Of a DNA stretch of 21,553 nt, positions 13,885 to 19,795 are shown piece by piece. The notes under the pieces are model-generated. The model had not been told where the DNA came from. It was given only the letters and a program-made list of their open reading frames with translations, and did no database searches. A program made the translations under genes and the position numbers. The stretch spans positions 1 through 21,553 of the IMG/VR virus record IMGVR_UViG_3300044837_000035; one strand, given 5' to 3'. The stretch comes from a virus. Numbering within the stretch: position 1 is the first letter of the stretch; each line of letters opens with the position of its first letter.

Positions 13885-15371
13885 CGGAACCCCCGCCTGA
13901 GGTTCGCCAGCTTCTCCTCGAAGCGCTTGTTCTCGATCGCCGTCACGCCCTTCACGGCCACTGGATAGGCAAACGTCAGCGCCAGCGCGTCACCATCGTC
14001 AGGGCTCGCCAGGCCTCGGGTGCGCATGTCTTCCTTTTTCTCAAGCAGGATGGCGTTCTGTGCGTCGTAGCCGTATTCCAGGCCCGTCAGGTCAGCGGCG
14101 AGGTCACGGTCATCAGGCAGGCAGCCGGTCTTGCACCACGCCTTCATCCGGCCCCACATGCCGGCGCGCATGTTGGCGTAGAGCGAGTCGTCTCCGGGTG
14201 TGCGGTCAACTTTCTCCGCGAAATTGACTGCCACGACCATGTCGTAGCCAAGCTGGCGGAGTCGGTCGTACACACCAGAACCCAGACCCGTCGCATCGAC
14301 GAACACCGCCGCGGGCTTGTATGTGTCGATCTGCTCGGCAATGCGGCTGGCTACCTGCATCAGGTCGGGGATGCGCATCTTGACCGAAGGGATCGAGCGC
14401 GCGTCCAAGCCCTTGCGGAAGCGGATGACGCTGGGATCGCCCGAGAGCGAGCGCCCGATGTCCACGCCCATGGTCAGCGGGGCATCGTCGTCCTTGATCA
14501 GCTCGCGCTTTTGGGCGTCTTCGACCCGTTCGCTATCGATGAACTGTTGGTCGCCAGCACGGGGAAATACTCCTCGGACTCGCACACGAACGAAGTCGGA
14601 GTCGTCCCCATAATCTGCCACCCATGTCGCAATCTGTTGCTTGTTCGTGAACGATACCGAACGACTGTCAATCTGCCGGTTGTCCCAGCGGTGCGCAAAG
14701 CGTCCGCCCGCGAAGCATTCTTTGAATCGACCATTGTTCCTCGTGGGGTTGCCGAACACGCACCAGAACAGCTCGGTGTTCGCATCAGTCAGCGCACCCT
14801 CGACCGTCTCCCAGATCAGGTCCGGAATGGCCGAGGCCTCATCGAATATCGCGAACGCCCTGCGACCCTTGTTGTGGAGGCCAGCAATGGCCTCTGCGTT
14901 GTCTTCGGACCACGTGACGGCATCCACACGCCAAGTCTTATCGCGGTCCCGCTGGGCCGAATAAATGGCCGTAGCAGTGAAGGTAAACCAGTGGCTGTTA
15001 ACGGCCATACGATGCCATTTGGCAAGCTCAGGCCACGTCTTGACGCGAAGCTGCTCGCCAGTGTTCGCCGTCACCACACCGCGCGTGTCGGGCATCGTGG
15101 ACATGGCCCACAGGATGATCCACGCCACCAAGGCCGACTTGCCGATTCCGTGTCCGGAGGCCACAGCCAAGCGAAGCGCCTCGCTGGTGTCTATAAGGCC
15201 TCTGCCAATGCGGTCGAGGATGTCGCGTTGCCAGGCCTCCGGACCTTTTTCGCCAGCGAGCGACGTGCCGGGCTTTCCCCAGGGGAAGCAGGCCAGCACA
15301 AAGCCCAGCGGATCGCGCGTGTACCTGGCGATCTGTTCTGCAAGGGGATCGGGGCTAGTGTCGAACGGCAT
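13881..15371 (-). CDS. terL: Terminase large subunit
   Basis: The 496-residue motor packages DNA into the head: an N-terminal ATPase plus a C-terminal RNase H-like nuclease. Visible parts are Walker A AVASGHGIGKSA (69-80), Walker B FAIFDEAS (173-180), and nuclease acidic residues in GVDIGRSLSGDPS (302-314; Asp304), FVDATGLGSGVYD (357-369; Asp359) and SPDDGDALALT (456-466). The segment EAWQRDILDRIGRG (45-58) resembles the adenine-contact region. I preferred ATG 15371 over a GTG 30 bases upstream because the family N terminus starts shortly before the ATPase, and the overlap with the small-subunit gene stays at 17 nt; neither has a convincing ribosome-binding site. All key residues are present, so it should be active. 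Gene order with the small subunit upstream is standard. Confidence 0.93.
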   Translation of the reverse strand: MPFDTSPDPLAEQIARYTRDPLGFVLACFPWGKPGTSLAGEKGPEAWQRDILDRIGRGLIDTSEALRLAVASGHGIGKSALVAWIILWAMSTMPDTRGVVTANTGEQLRVKTWPELAKWHRMAVNSHWFTFTATAIYSAQRDRDKTWRVDAVTWSEDNAEAIAGLHNKGRRAFAIFDEASAIPDLIWETVEGALTDANTELFWCVFGNPTRNNGRFKECFAGGRFAHRWDNRQIDSRSVSFTNKQQIATWVADYGDDSDFVRVRVRGVFPRAGDQQFIDSERVEDAQKRELIKDDDAPLTMGVDIGRSLSGDPSVIRFRKGLDARSIPSVKMRIPDLMQVASRIAEQIDTYKPAAVFVDATGLGSGVYDRLRQLGYDMVVAVNFAEKVDRTPGDDSLYANMRAGMWGRMKAWCKTGCLPDDRDLAADLTGLEYGYDAQNAILLEKKEDMRTRGLASPDDGDALALTFAYPVAVKGVTAIENKRFEEKLANLRRGFR

Positions 15372-15648
15372 CTTCGACCCGCATCGACTGCTCGCGCTCA
15401 CGCATCTCGGTGATCACGCGGTCCAGCGTCATCGCCACGTCAAGGTGGCCGCTATGCTCGATGGGCTGCGAAGCCTTGCCAAAGCCACGGTCGAGCAATT
15501 CGCGGGCAGCGGCTACGCGCACCGAATGCGTCTCGCCCTCGTGCATAATCTGGGCAAGCACACTCACCGCCTCCGGACCATACGGAGCGGCAAGGACCTT
15601 GATGTCTTTGCTGGATTTGTTCCGAGAACCTTTAGGGCGGCCAGCCAA
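15355..15648 (-). CDS. terS: Terminase small subunit (probable)
   Basis: This protein of 97 residues is immediately upstream of the large terminase. The N terminus MAGRPKGSRNKSSKDIK is a basic, Gly/Arg/Lys-rich arm of the type common in small terminase proteins (the 'GRPKGSxNK' motif), followed by LAAPYGPEAVSVLAQIM and a helical SVRVAAARELLDRGFGK that resembles the DNA-recognition part. The start codon is TTG 15648 with GGGA 9-10 bases upstream. The small subunit binds packaging sites (pac or cos) and stimulates the motor. Size is short for some families, but the position and arm make the call likely. Confidence 0.78.
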   Translation of the reverse strand: MAGRPKGSRNKSSKDIKVLAAPYGPEAVSVLAQIMHEGETHSVRVAAARELLDRGFGKASQPIEHSGHLDVAMTLDRVITEMREREQSMRVEDAVRH

Positions 15649-15685
15649 CGAATATTTCCCTAATATTTTATTCGGTCTGGCCCTC

Positions 15686-15716
15686 TAAATGGGTAAATGC
15701 GGAATTAGCTTGTCAA
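15686..15716 (-). promoter_or_regulatory. Weak promoter candidate before the terminase genes
   Basis: In the 71-nt gap 15649-15719, the minus strand reads TTGACA (15716-15711), a perfect bacterial -35 box. The best -10 match is CATTTA at 15691-15686, with a 19-nt spacer, which is long and a poor fit to TATAAT. The downstream part (up to 15649) is AT-rich with two AAATATT units. The gap is the second longest without a gene on this strand, so a start for late transcription is plausible but not proven. Confidence 0.28.
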
Positions 15717-15719
15717 GCT

Positions 15720-15977
15720 CTATTCCAGATTCAGGTCGATTTGATCGATTGGGTGCCATTCGCCGTTGCGCCAGGAATAGCCGCCCACGATCAGCAGGTT
15801 TTCCCCAACGCGCTGCGGCCCCGGCTTATTGGCCCACCCCATCAACGCCAGCCGCTGTTGAACCGTCCTCAGGCAAAAGCCAATCTTCCGGGCTATCCGC
15901 CACGCAGGCCAGCCCTTGCCCCGGTAGTACGCCATCAGGGCTGTATGAGATGACAGCCAGGGTTTTCCGTTGCTCAA
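15720..15977 (-). CDS. Small helix-turn-helix protein
   Basis: This 85-residue protein begins with TTG 15977, which overlaps the preceding stop (TTGA). Residues about 15-48 (MAYYRGKGWPAWRIARKIGF, then CLRTVQQRLALMGW) form a clear helix-turn-helix of the type used in small transcription or terminase-associated DNA-binding proteins. The second half is beta-like (LLIVGGYSWRNGEW) and acidic at the end. It lies just upstream of the terminase genes and could be a late-gene regulator or an extra packaging protein; the choice is open. An in-frame ATG at 15935 has no ribosome-binding site, so I kept the TTG. Confidence 0.65.
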   Translation of the reverse strand: MSNGKPWLSSHTALMAYYRGKGWPAWRIARKIGFCLRTVQQRLALMGWANKPGPQRVGENLLIVGGYSWRNGEWHPIDQIDLNLE

Positions 15978-16489
15978 GGCTTCCAGAGCTTCCGGATGGA
16001 CTCTTCAGAGAGTTCTTTGCCAACAATAGCCTGCGGTGCGATCTGCTTCCCGATTTTGGCCAACCATGCGCCCACCTTGGGACTGAGGTCAGTGCATTCC
16101 TTGGCCGTGCAGTCGCGTAGCATTTTGCCGTTGGGCAGCATCATGTCGAGGAGCGCCATCTCGGTAGCTCGCGCCCTGATATGCTCCTTAAGCACCTCCA
16201 CTGTTGAGCGGCGTTCTTGCGCCACTGCGGCGCGAACCACCTTGGAGACTCCGGCCTCGGAGGGACGGAAGCGCGTAAGGCTGCGATGATTATTGGCAAA
16301 CCAATATTCCGCCAGACAATCCATCATCTCATCGTCGCCCCGAATAGCTTCCTTGAACCTCTCGAACAGGTCCTCCCTCTCCAAGTCAGGAAACTCCTCC
16401 ATTAGCCGCTTCAGCAATTCTCGCGGCGGCCGAGGGGCCGACCACGACAAGACGTTAGCGCCCATCTTTGCTGTCACCATGTCACTCAT
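15974..16489 (-). CDS. Conserved phage protein, unknown function
   Basis: This is a 171-residue protein. ATG 16489 follows a strong ribosome-binding site (AGGAG, 7-nt spacer) and overlaps the previous stop as ATGA. It is alpha-helical and charged: PPRELLKRLMEEFPDLERED (about 21-40), FKEAIRGDDEMMDCLAEYWF (45-64), a basic part VVRAAVAQERRSTVEVLKEH, and a C-terminal piece with LRDCTAKECTDLSPKVGAWL and QAIVGKELSEESIRKLW. The C-terminal signature 'LRDCTxxEC...GxWLxxIxxxIxPxxIVGxxLxExxIRxLW' recurs in proteins from phages and prophages of Alphaproteobacteria. I cannot assign a function. It precedes the helix-turn-helix gene, so it may belong to a packaging or regulatory unit. Confidence 0.72.
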   Translation of the reverse strand: MSDMVTAKMGANVLSWSAPRPPRELLKRLMEEFPDLEREDLFERFKEAIRGDDEMMDCLAEYWFANNHRSLTRFRPSEAGVSKVVRAAVAQERRSTVEVLKEHIRARATEMALLDMMLPNGKMLRDCTAKECTDLSPKVGAWLAKIGKQIAPQAIVGKELSEESIRKLWKP

Positions 16490-16998
16490 GATCTAACTCC
16501 TGCTAGTAATCCAAGCTCTCGGATTGAAGTGAGAATTGCTCGCTCATGGCGCGATTTCTTCTCAAGACGGCGTTGCTCTTGGGGGCTGCTTTTCCAACAG
16601 GCCTCACTGCACCGCAAAGCCTGGGATCTTCTCGTTAGTGGAATAATTCCTCCGCAGACATCGCAAGGCGGCCGCGCCTTTCTGGCGGCCATGGTCTTTG
16701 CAATTCCCTCGGCCCTCTTCGCACCCTCCCGGCATTGCTCGCTACAGAATTTGTAGCATGGGTTCTTCACTTGGATCAGATTTCCGCAGCCGCCGCACAT
16801 AGAAGGGTATGAATCTTTTCGGCGCAGTGCGCGCACTTCCTCCGTCCGCGCATGCGCTAAAATCTCCTCAGCATGCACCCGGTACCATTGCTGGCAATAG
16901 AGGCGATTGCTGGCGCGGCTGCATGCGGGACCGCATGTCTTAGCCCGCGAGCGGCCCTTCGAGTTAAACTCAACGCCACAAATAACGCAGTTCTTCAT
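16486..16998 (-). CDS. Protein with three treble-clef-like zinc fingers
   Basis: This protein has 170 residues. It has three copies of a C-x2-C ... C-x3-C unit: Cys4, Cys7, Cys22 and Cys26; Cys68, Cys71, Cys85 and Cys89; Cys112, Cys115, Cys130 and Cys134. The central spacing is 13-14 residues each time, and the second pair often ends in 'CSxxC' (CSEQC, CSEAC). Such units are zinc fingers and, in phages, are commonly attached to HNH homing endonucleases or DNA-binding proteins, but I see no HNH or GIY-YIG catalytic domain. The spacers are basic (KSRHER, KTMAARKARP). A DNA- or RNA-binding adapter is likely. Start ATG 16998 has GGAG seven bases upstream. It could be a regulator of the late genes that follow. 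Confidence 0.72.
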   Translation of the reverse strand: MKNCVICGVEFNSKGRSRAKTCGPACSRASNRLYCQQWYRVHAEEILAHARTEEVRALRRKDSYPSMCGGCGNLIQVKNPCYKFCSEQCREGAKRAEGIAKTMAARKARPPCDVCGGIIPLTRRSQALRCSEACWKSSPQEQRRLEKKSRHERAILTSIRELGLLAGVRS

Positions 16999-17049
16999 GC
17001 GCTCTCTCCGTTGGCGGAAATGCTCGTAGCCCCGAACCTGGACCGCCGC

Positions 17050-17526
17050 TCATTTCTGATGATCCTTCCGCCATTCCCATGCCGGCATGCAGGCGTAGCG
17101 ATGGATGCCAAGCCCCTCAGCCTTCGCCTGGTTCTCTTGGGGTACGTAGTCGAGACTGTACCTGCGGAACGCCCACGCCATGCCCTGGCGCACCATTTCG
17201 GCCTGTATGTCGATGCCGTCTGCCGTGCATTTGCCGATCGTGCGGCTGTAGCGGTCGTGGCCTTCGGGAATGCAGGTCACGCGACGATCGCGCAGGAGGG
17301 CTCGCATGTAGGCTGTGGCTTCAACGCCGGCAGGCCAACCGCCGCAGGATTGGTGCATCTCGGGGGCGTCGATTCCGCGAAGTCGCCAGGTTGTGCCGTT
17401 GAGCTTGATCGTGTCGCCGTCGACCACGGTTTGGGCGCGAGTGACTGCGGAAAGCAGGAGGCCGATGACGATCGCCAGCACGAGAACGCTCCAAATCTTA
17501 CACTGCAGCTTCGTTGTACCGCTCAT
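17050..17526 (-). CDS. Exported staphylococcal nuclease-like enzyme (SNase family)
   Basis: This 158-residue protein is a thermonuclease (SNc) homologue. Residues about 11-31 (IWSVLVLAIVIGLLLSAVTR) are a signal peptide or N-terminal anchor. The SNase core follows: VVDGDTIKLNG (34-44), WRLRGIDAPEMHQ (47-59) with Arg50, Asp53 and Glu56 at the positions of the catalytic Arg35, metal Asp40 and general-base Glu43, and DRYSRTIGKC (91-100) with Arg95 for catalytic Arg87. AEMVRQGMAWAF (109-120) matches the later core. It would cut DNA or RNA outside the cytoplasm, in the periplasm or at the surface. The ATG 17526 overlaps the upstream TGA as ATGA, which excludes the longer frame upstream. An exported nuclease encoded before the packaging genes could degrade competing DNA or recycle nucleotides; that is inference. 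Confidence 0.82.
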   Translation of the reverse strand: MSGTTKLQCKIWSVLVLAIVIGLLLSAVTRAQTVVDGDTIKLNGTTWRLRGIDAPEMHQSCGGWPAGVEATAYMRALLRDRRVTCIPEGHDRYSRTIGKCTADGIDIQAEMVRQGMAWAFRRYSLDYVPQENQAKAEGLGIHRYACMPAWEWRKDHQK

Positions 17527-17651
17527 CGGCGCGGCCAGAAAAATACTGCGAGGCCAATCAACGCGCCCACAGCCATGGCGCCCAGCACCAAGTAGCCAAA
17601 TCCGGGAATCGGCTCGTAGCAACGAGTGGCGTAACAAGTCATCGCAATCAT
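17523..17651 (-). CDS. 42-residue membrane mini-protein
   Basis: ATG 17651 follows AGGAGAAGG 7-10 bases before it; the gene ends at TGA 17523-17525, overlapping the nuclease start. The protein (MIAMTCYATRCYEPIPGFGY, then LVLGAMAVGALIGLAVFF, then WPRR) has one predicted transmembrane helix at about residues 20-38 and a basic end, so the C terminus is probably cytoplasmic. Two N-terminal cysteines may be in the periplasm. It could be a holin-like, export-assisting or immunity-type protein for the nuclease. Not recognised as a known family. Confidence 0.6.
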   Translation of the reverse strand: MIAMTCYATRCYEPIPGFGYLVLGAMAVGALIGLAVFFWPRR

Positions 17652-17689
17652 GCTGCCGCCTTCTCCTGTGGGTGTGCCCAGGCGGTCAT
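17648..17689 (-). CDS. Doubtful 13-codon mini-ORF, probable duplication relic
   Basis: ATG 17689 overlaps the upstream stop (ATGA) and opens 13 codons (MTAWAHPQEKAAA) before TGA 17648. The peptide resembles the end of the 117-residue protein (SWAQPKQEAA). It lies in one copy of a direct repeat, so it is most likely a copied gene end that carries the ribosome-binding site for the next gene rather than a functional product. It may still be translated. Confidence 0.2.
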   Translation of the reverse strand: MTAWAHPQEKAAA

Positions 17690-17700
17690 GCGGACCTCAG
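17649..17700 (-). repeat. Direct repeat copy 1 (upstream of the membrane mini-protein)
   Basis: About 50 bp here closely match 17881-17929 with small gaps: both contain GTGTGCCCAGG/CTGTGCCCAGG and GCGGACCTCAG/GCGGACCTCGG on the plus strand and a purine-rich ribosome-binding site just before an ATG on the minus strand. The pair looks like a duplicated 'gene end plus start' cassette that seeds a new small gene. Confidence 0.7.
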
Positions 17701-17883
17701 AAGGCCGGCACGGTTGAAGCGCTCAACTTCCAGATCGGTCATCCGTCTTGTTGGCTTGATCGAACGAAACCGTGGTTCCGGTCGCGATGGCGTGGCGTTC
17801 TGCATCGCCCAGCACATGTATGCCTGCTGATCGGCATATTGCCGCGCCCCAAGAGCGAGGCCGAGAGATTCCGCGATGCTCAT
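17686..17883 (-). CDS. Small protein, unknown function
   Basis: This protein has 65 residues. ATG 17883 is set by the ATGA overlap with the upstream stop and a strong ribosome-binding site (AGGAGG, 4-nt spacer); an in-frame ATG farther upstream would run through the previous gene. Residues 1-30 (MSIAESLGLALGARQYADQQ, then AYMCWAMQN) look like an amphipathic helix and the rest is basic and Pro/Arg-rich (SRPEPRFRSIKPTRRMTD), ending in RFNRAGLLRSA. No family recognised, no membrane segment. It belongs to the early-middle coupled set between replication and nuclease genes. Confidence 0.65.
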   Translation of the reverse strand: MSIAESLGLALGARQYADQQAYMCWAMQNATPSRPEPRFRSIKPTRRMTDLEVERFNRAGLLRSA

Positions 17884-18233
17884 GCCGCCTCCTGCTTTGG
17901 CTGTGCCCAGGATGCGCGGACCTCGGCTATTTGCGAATCCCAATCTTCATTCGTCGGCGGCAGCTTCGGCCCGAACATCCGCACTCGAGCTTGCGAGACA
18001 GCCCGCATGTCGCATTCCTCGATCTGTGCGGGCGTCAGGTGCTGCCAGTCAGCGCGTGAGCACCGTTCCAGAGCCATCAGCAGACATGCCGCGTAGACCT
18101 GCTCGGGGCGGTTGTTGCGTATTCGGGCGCCCTGCACTTCCATCCAGATCTTGATGTTGGCGGTGCGGCGCTTGGCTTGGGCGCGAAGATCGTCGCCAAT
18201 CGGTGGCCCAACGTCGGATGGTTTGAAGCTCAT
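17880..18233 (-). CDS. Small phage protein, unknown function
   Basis: This gene encodes 117 residues from ATG 18233, overlapping the upstream stop as ATGA; an ATG four codons earlier is less likely. Visible are a basic start (KPSDVGPPIGDDLRAQAKRR), a helical middle (RPEQVYAACLLMALERCSRA) with DWQHLTPAQIEECDM, and a charged C-terminal half with TNEDWDSQIAEVRASWAQ. No catalytic motif or membrane segment. It directly follows the probable helicase-loader gene, so a replication accessory role is possible. The C-terminal coding end is the source of a local duplication (see the direct repeats). Confidence 0.68.
   Translation of the reverse strand: MSFKPSDVGPPIGDDLRAQAKRRTANIKIWMEVQGARIRNNRPEQVYAACLLMALERCSRADWQHLTPAQIEECDMRAVSQARVRMFGPKLPPTNEDWDSQIAEVRASWAQPKQEAA
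17881..17929 (-). repeat. Direct repeat copy 2 (end of the 117-residue gene and start of the 65-residue gene)
   Basis: This is the partner of the repeat at 17649-17700, lying 232 bp away. It contains the coding end of the 117-residue gene, the AGGAGG ribosome-binding site and the start of the following gene. The similarity extends across stop, spacer and start, which points to duplication of a translation-coupling junction. Confidence 0.7.
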
Positions 18234-18766
18234 GCTGGGCGCCATCTCACCAGCGCATCACGCAACTGCTTGCGCCCGCTCATCCGCTTGTCGCATTCGT
18301 TCTTGAGCTCCGACCATGTCGGCCAGAATTGGTTGGCGTTCGTCCACGCATCGCAGGCAGCCGCTACAATATCAGCCGGATATGTAGCCAGGCGCTGGGT
18401 GTACGCAGTCGCCATCAATTCGGTGTCGACCCCATCGCGGGCGCGGTGCGCCGTCAGCACGCGAAGCTCGGCCAGCTTTTGTGCGGCAAATCTGTGCTCG
18501 CACGGGTCACACAAGACCAGCAGCTTGCCAAGGCATTGATCGACGTACATCGGATCTGCGCCCTTGCGGACAGCAACGTCCGTGATCTTGACGCCCTCGT
18601 AGCCGTGGCTGCCGTATTGGCTAGTTTCTCCCCAGACGATCAGCGGCTCGAGCGAATGCGCCAGCGTCACCGCCTGGGCCGGCAGGTCGAATACCGCTAG
18701 CGCTCCGTGGCTTTCTCTCAGCGTCGGTGTTGCACCAGATTCGGAAACGGCGTTCCCAAGCGGCAT
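18230..18766 (-). CDS. Probable replicative helicase loader / lambda P-like replication partner
   Basis: This 178-residue protein follows the initiator gene in the O-P arrangement known from lambda. The C-terminal half is the informative part: QKLAELRVLTAHRAR (96-110), LMATAYTQRLATYPADIVAA (117-136), NQFWPTWSELKNEC (145-158). The 'LxxLRxLTxxR ... YxxRLxxYPADIVxxAxxxW ... FxPTxxEL' pattern is that of small replication proteins next to phage initiators, where one member loads the host helicase. I give ATG 18766, but an ATG at 18916 has a better ribosome-binding site (AAGGA, 7-nt spacer) and would add 50 Ser/Thr/Arg-rich residues. Either start overlaps the initiator gene in another frame (146 or 296 nt). 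The end overlaps the next gene as ATGA. The family call is moderate. Confidence 0.6.
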   Translation of the reverse strand: MPLGNAVSESGATPTLRESHGALAVFDLPAQAVTLAHSLEPLIVWGETSQYGSHGYEGVKITDVAVRKGADPMYVDQCLGKLLVLCDPCEHRFAAQKLAELRVLTAHRARDGVDTELMATAYTQRLATYPADIVAAACDAWTNANQFWPTWSELKNECDKRMSGRKQLRDALVRWRPA

Positions 18767-19346
18767 CAGTTCTTTGCTCTCGCTTACCTCGCCCGTTGGT
18801 GAAGTAATCAGCGAACGACTCCGCGACGTTCTCCGGATCGAGTCCCTTGTCGCTTGCATGGTCTCGGCAAGCGACCGAGGGCTTCCAGTCTGCGGGGAGT
18901 TTGTGGGATTGCTCATTGGGGGTTCCTTGACGGTTCTTATGACGGTTCTTGACGGTTCGACTCCCACCTTGGGAGGGGTCCCCGGTCACCATGGGAGGGG
19001 TGGGCGGACAATCTGGGAGGGGTGGATGGTCAGGTTGGGAGTGGTCAATTTGACCATCCCCCAAAGTGGGACTCCCACCTTGGGAGGGGTGCCAGTCGAA
19101 ATTGATGATGAAGACATCGCTCTGTCCGGCGCGGGATTCGCGACTTACGATCCCAAGATCAGCGACGCGCTGTAGTGCACGGCGAGCGGTCTTCTCGCTG
19201 CAACCAGCGAATAGCGCTATACGAGCAACAGACGGCCAGCACCGACCGCTCTCGTCTGAGTGATCGGCCAGCGCATTCAGAGCCGCCTTGGCCGCCATGT
19301 CATTCAATCGGAGGCTGAACGACCAACTGAGGGCGCGCACACTCAT
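18621..19346 (-). CDS. Replication initiator protein with winged-helix domain (lambda O-like arrangement)
   Basis: This 241-residue protein has an N-terminal helix-turn-helix/winged-helix domain (residues about 19-70: KAALNALADHSDESGRCWPS, then VARIALFAGCSEKTARRALQ, VADLGIVSRES), the kind found in phage replication initiators that bind origin repeats. Residues about 85-147 are a Pro/Gly/Ser linker, and 148-206 form a C-terminal domain (LPADWKPSVACRDHASDKGL, then NVAESFADYFTN and DAAWERRFRIWC), a conserved phage replication module. The linker-coding DNA holds the iteron arrays described separately, as the origin lies in the lambda O gene. ATG 19346 has GGGAGG seven bases upstream and overlaps the VRR-NUC stop as TGATG. 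The final part overlaps the next gene. The protein probably opens the origin and recruits the loader or helicase. Confidence 0.82.
   Translation of the reverse strand: MSVRALSWSFSLRLNDMAAKAALNALADHSDESGRCWPSVARIALFAGCSEKTARRALQRVADLGIVSRESRAGQSDVFIINFDWHPSQGGSPTLGDGQIDHSQPDHPPLPDCPPTPPMVTGDPSQGGSRTVKNRHKNRQGTPNEQSHKLPADWKPSVACRDHASDKGLDPENVAESFADYFTNGRGKREQRTDAAWERRFRIWCNTDAERKPRSASGIRPAGPGGDAGAFARAADRLGRN
18928..18958. repeat. Three short direct repeats next to the iterons
   Basis: TGACGGTTC occurs at 18928-18936, 18940-18948 and 18950-18958 (plus strand), starts 12 and 10 bp apart, close to one helical turn. They lie inside the initiator gene, eleven bases from the first iteron core. The unequal spacing, not a multiple of three in one case, argues that the repeat is conserved as DNA. 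They may be extra protein sites or part of a melting region. Confidence 0.65.
18960..19090. repeat. Iteron-like array, probable replication origin
   Basis: The 10-bp core TGGGAGGGGT (plus strand) begins at 18970, 18992, 19014, 19036 (with one mismatch, TGGGAGTGGT) and 19081. The first four are exactly 22 bp apart; the fifth is 45 bp farther. The first and last are embedded in an identical 20-bp element ACTCCCACCTTGGGAGGGGT that contains the inverted pair CTCCCA/TGGGAG. Between the fourth and fifth is a palindrome, GGTCA-ATT-TGACC (19043-19055). Because 22 is not a multiple of three, the repeats are read in different frames (PSQGG, PTPPM, PPLPD, SQP), so protein selection cannot explain them. 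By analogy with lambda they probably bind the encoded initiator. Confidence 0.82.
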
Positions 19347-19795
19347 CAGCGTCCCTCCCGCGAGGGGGAAACGGTGGCGTGGAGCTCCACCTTGCAGAAG
19401 CGAAGCGCCTTCTCGACCTCTTCAACCGAGCGGCAGAGGATGTACCAAGCAGCGCAATCCTTGAATTTTTGTTCCATGGCTCGCTGCTCAGGAGATTGCC
19501 TGCCAACTTTTGTCTTAAGCTCAAGACCAACCAACACCATTCCAGTCGGAAAGCGCGCCATCACCAGAATATCCGGCCACCCCGGATGCATGCCCATGGC
19601 CTTTAGCTGCCCGCCACGCGCCTTTCCCCCGCCGCCGTGGCCGATGGTCGTCCAAATCGTCGGAGGCCTCAGGGCGAGCCGCAGATAGTCAGCAACGGCC
19701 TTGTGAAGCTGCTGCTCTGGTTGGGCGCGTTTCTTGTTGCGCCAATACCGCTTCAAGCCTTCGCTGGTGGCGATCTGGTTGGGACTGCGGCTCAT
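19346..19795 (-). CDS. VRR-NUC domain nuclease
   Basis: This 149-residue protein carries the VRR-NUC fold of the PD-(D/E)XK superfamily. Motifs are PEQQLHKAVADYLRL (26-40), GHGGGG and GHPGWPD-type HPGWPDILV (70-78; Asp75), LELKTKVGRQSPEQ (91-104; Glu92, Lys94) and the final helix RAMEQKFKDCAAWYIL. The catalytic D ... ExK set is complete. VRR-NUC proteins in phages act as structure-specific nucleases, probably on recombination or replication intermediates. It overlaps the upstream methyltransferase gene by ATGA and the initiator by TGATG, which ties it to replication. Substrate specificity is unknown. Confidence 0.88.
   Translation of the reverse strand: MSRSPNQIATSEGLKRYWRNKKRAQPEQQLHKAVADYLRLALRPPTIWTTIGHGGGGKARGGQLKAMGMHPGWPDILVMARFPTGMVLVGLELKTKVGRQSPEQRAMEQKFKDCAAWYILCRSVEEVEKALRFCKVELHATVSPSREGR

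Noticed and set aside
14511-15413. Plus-strand open frame of 300 codons
   Set aside because: It is antisense to the ATPase half of the terminase and shows no domain.
17523-17651. Confident holin call for the 42-residue membrane protein
   Set aside because: Only one transmembrane helix is visible and there is no endolysin or spanin nearby; the neighbour is a nuclease.
18960-19090. CRISPR array
   Set aside because: The cores are only 10 bp with 12-bp spacers and lie inside a coding gene; this is an iteron pattern.
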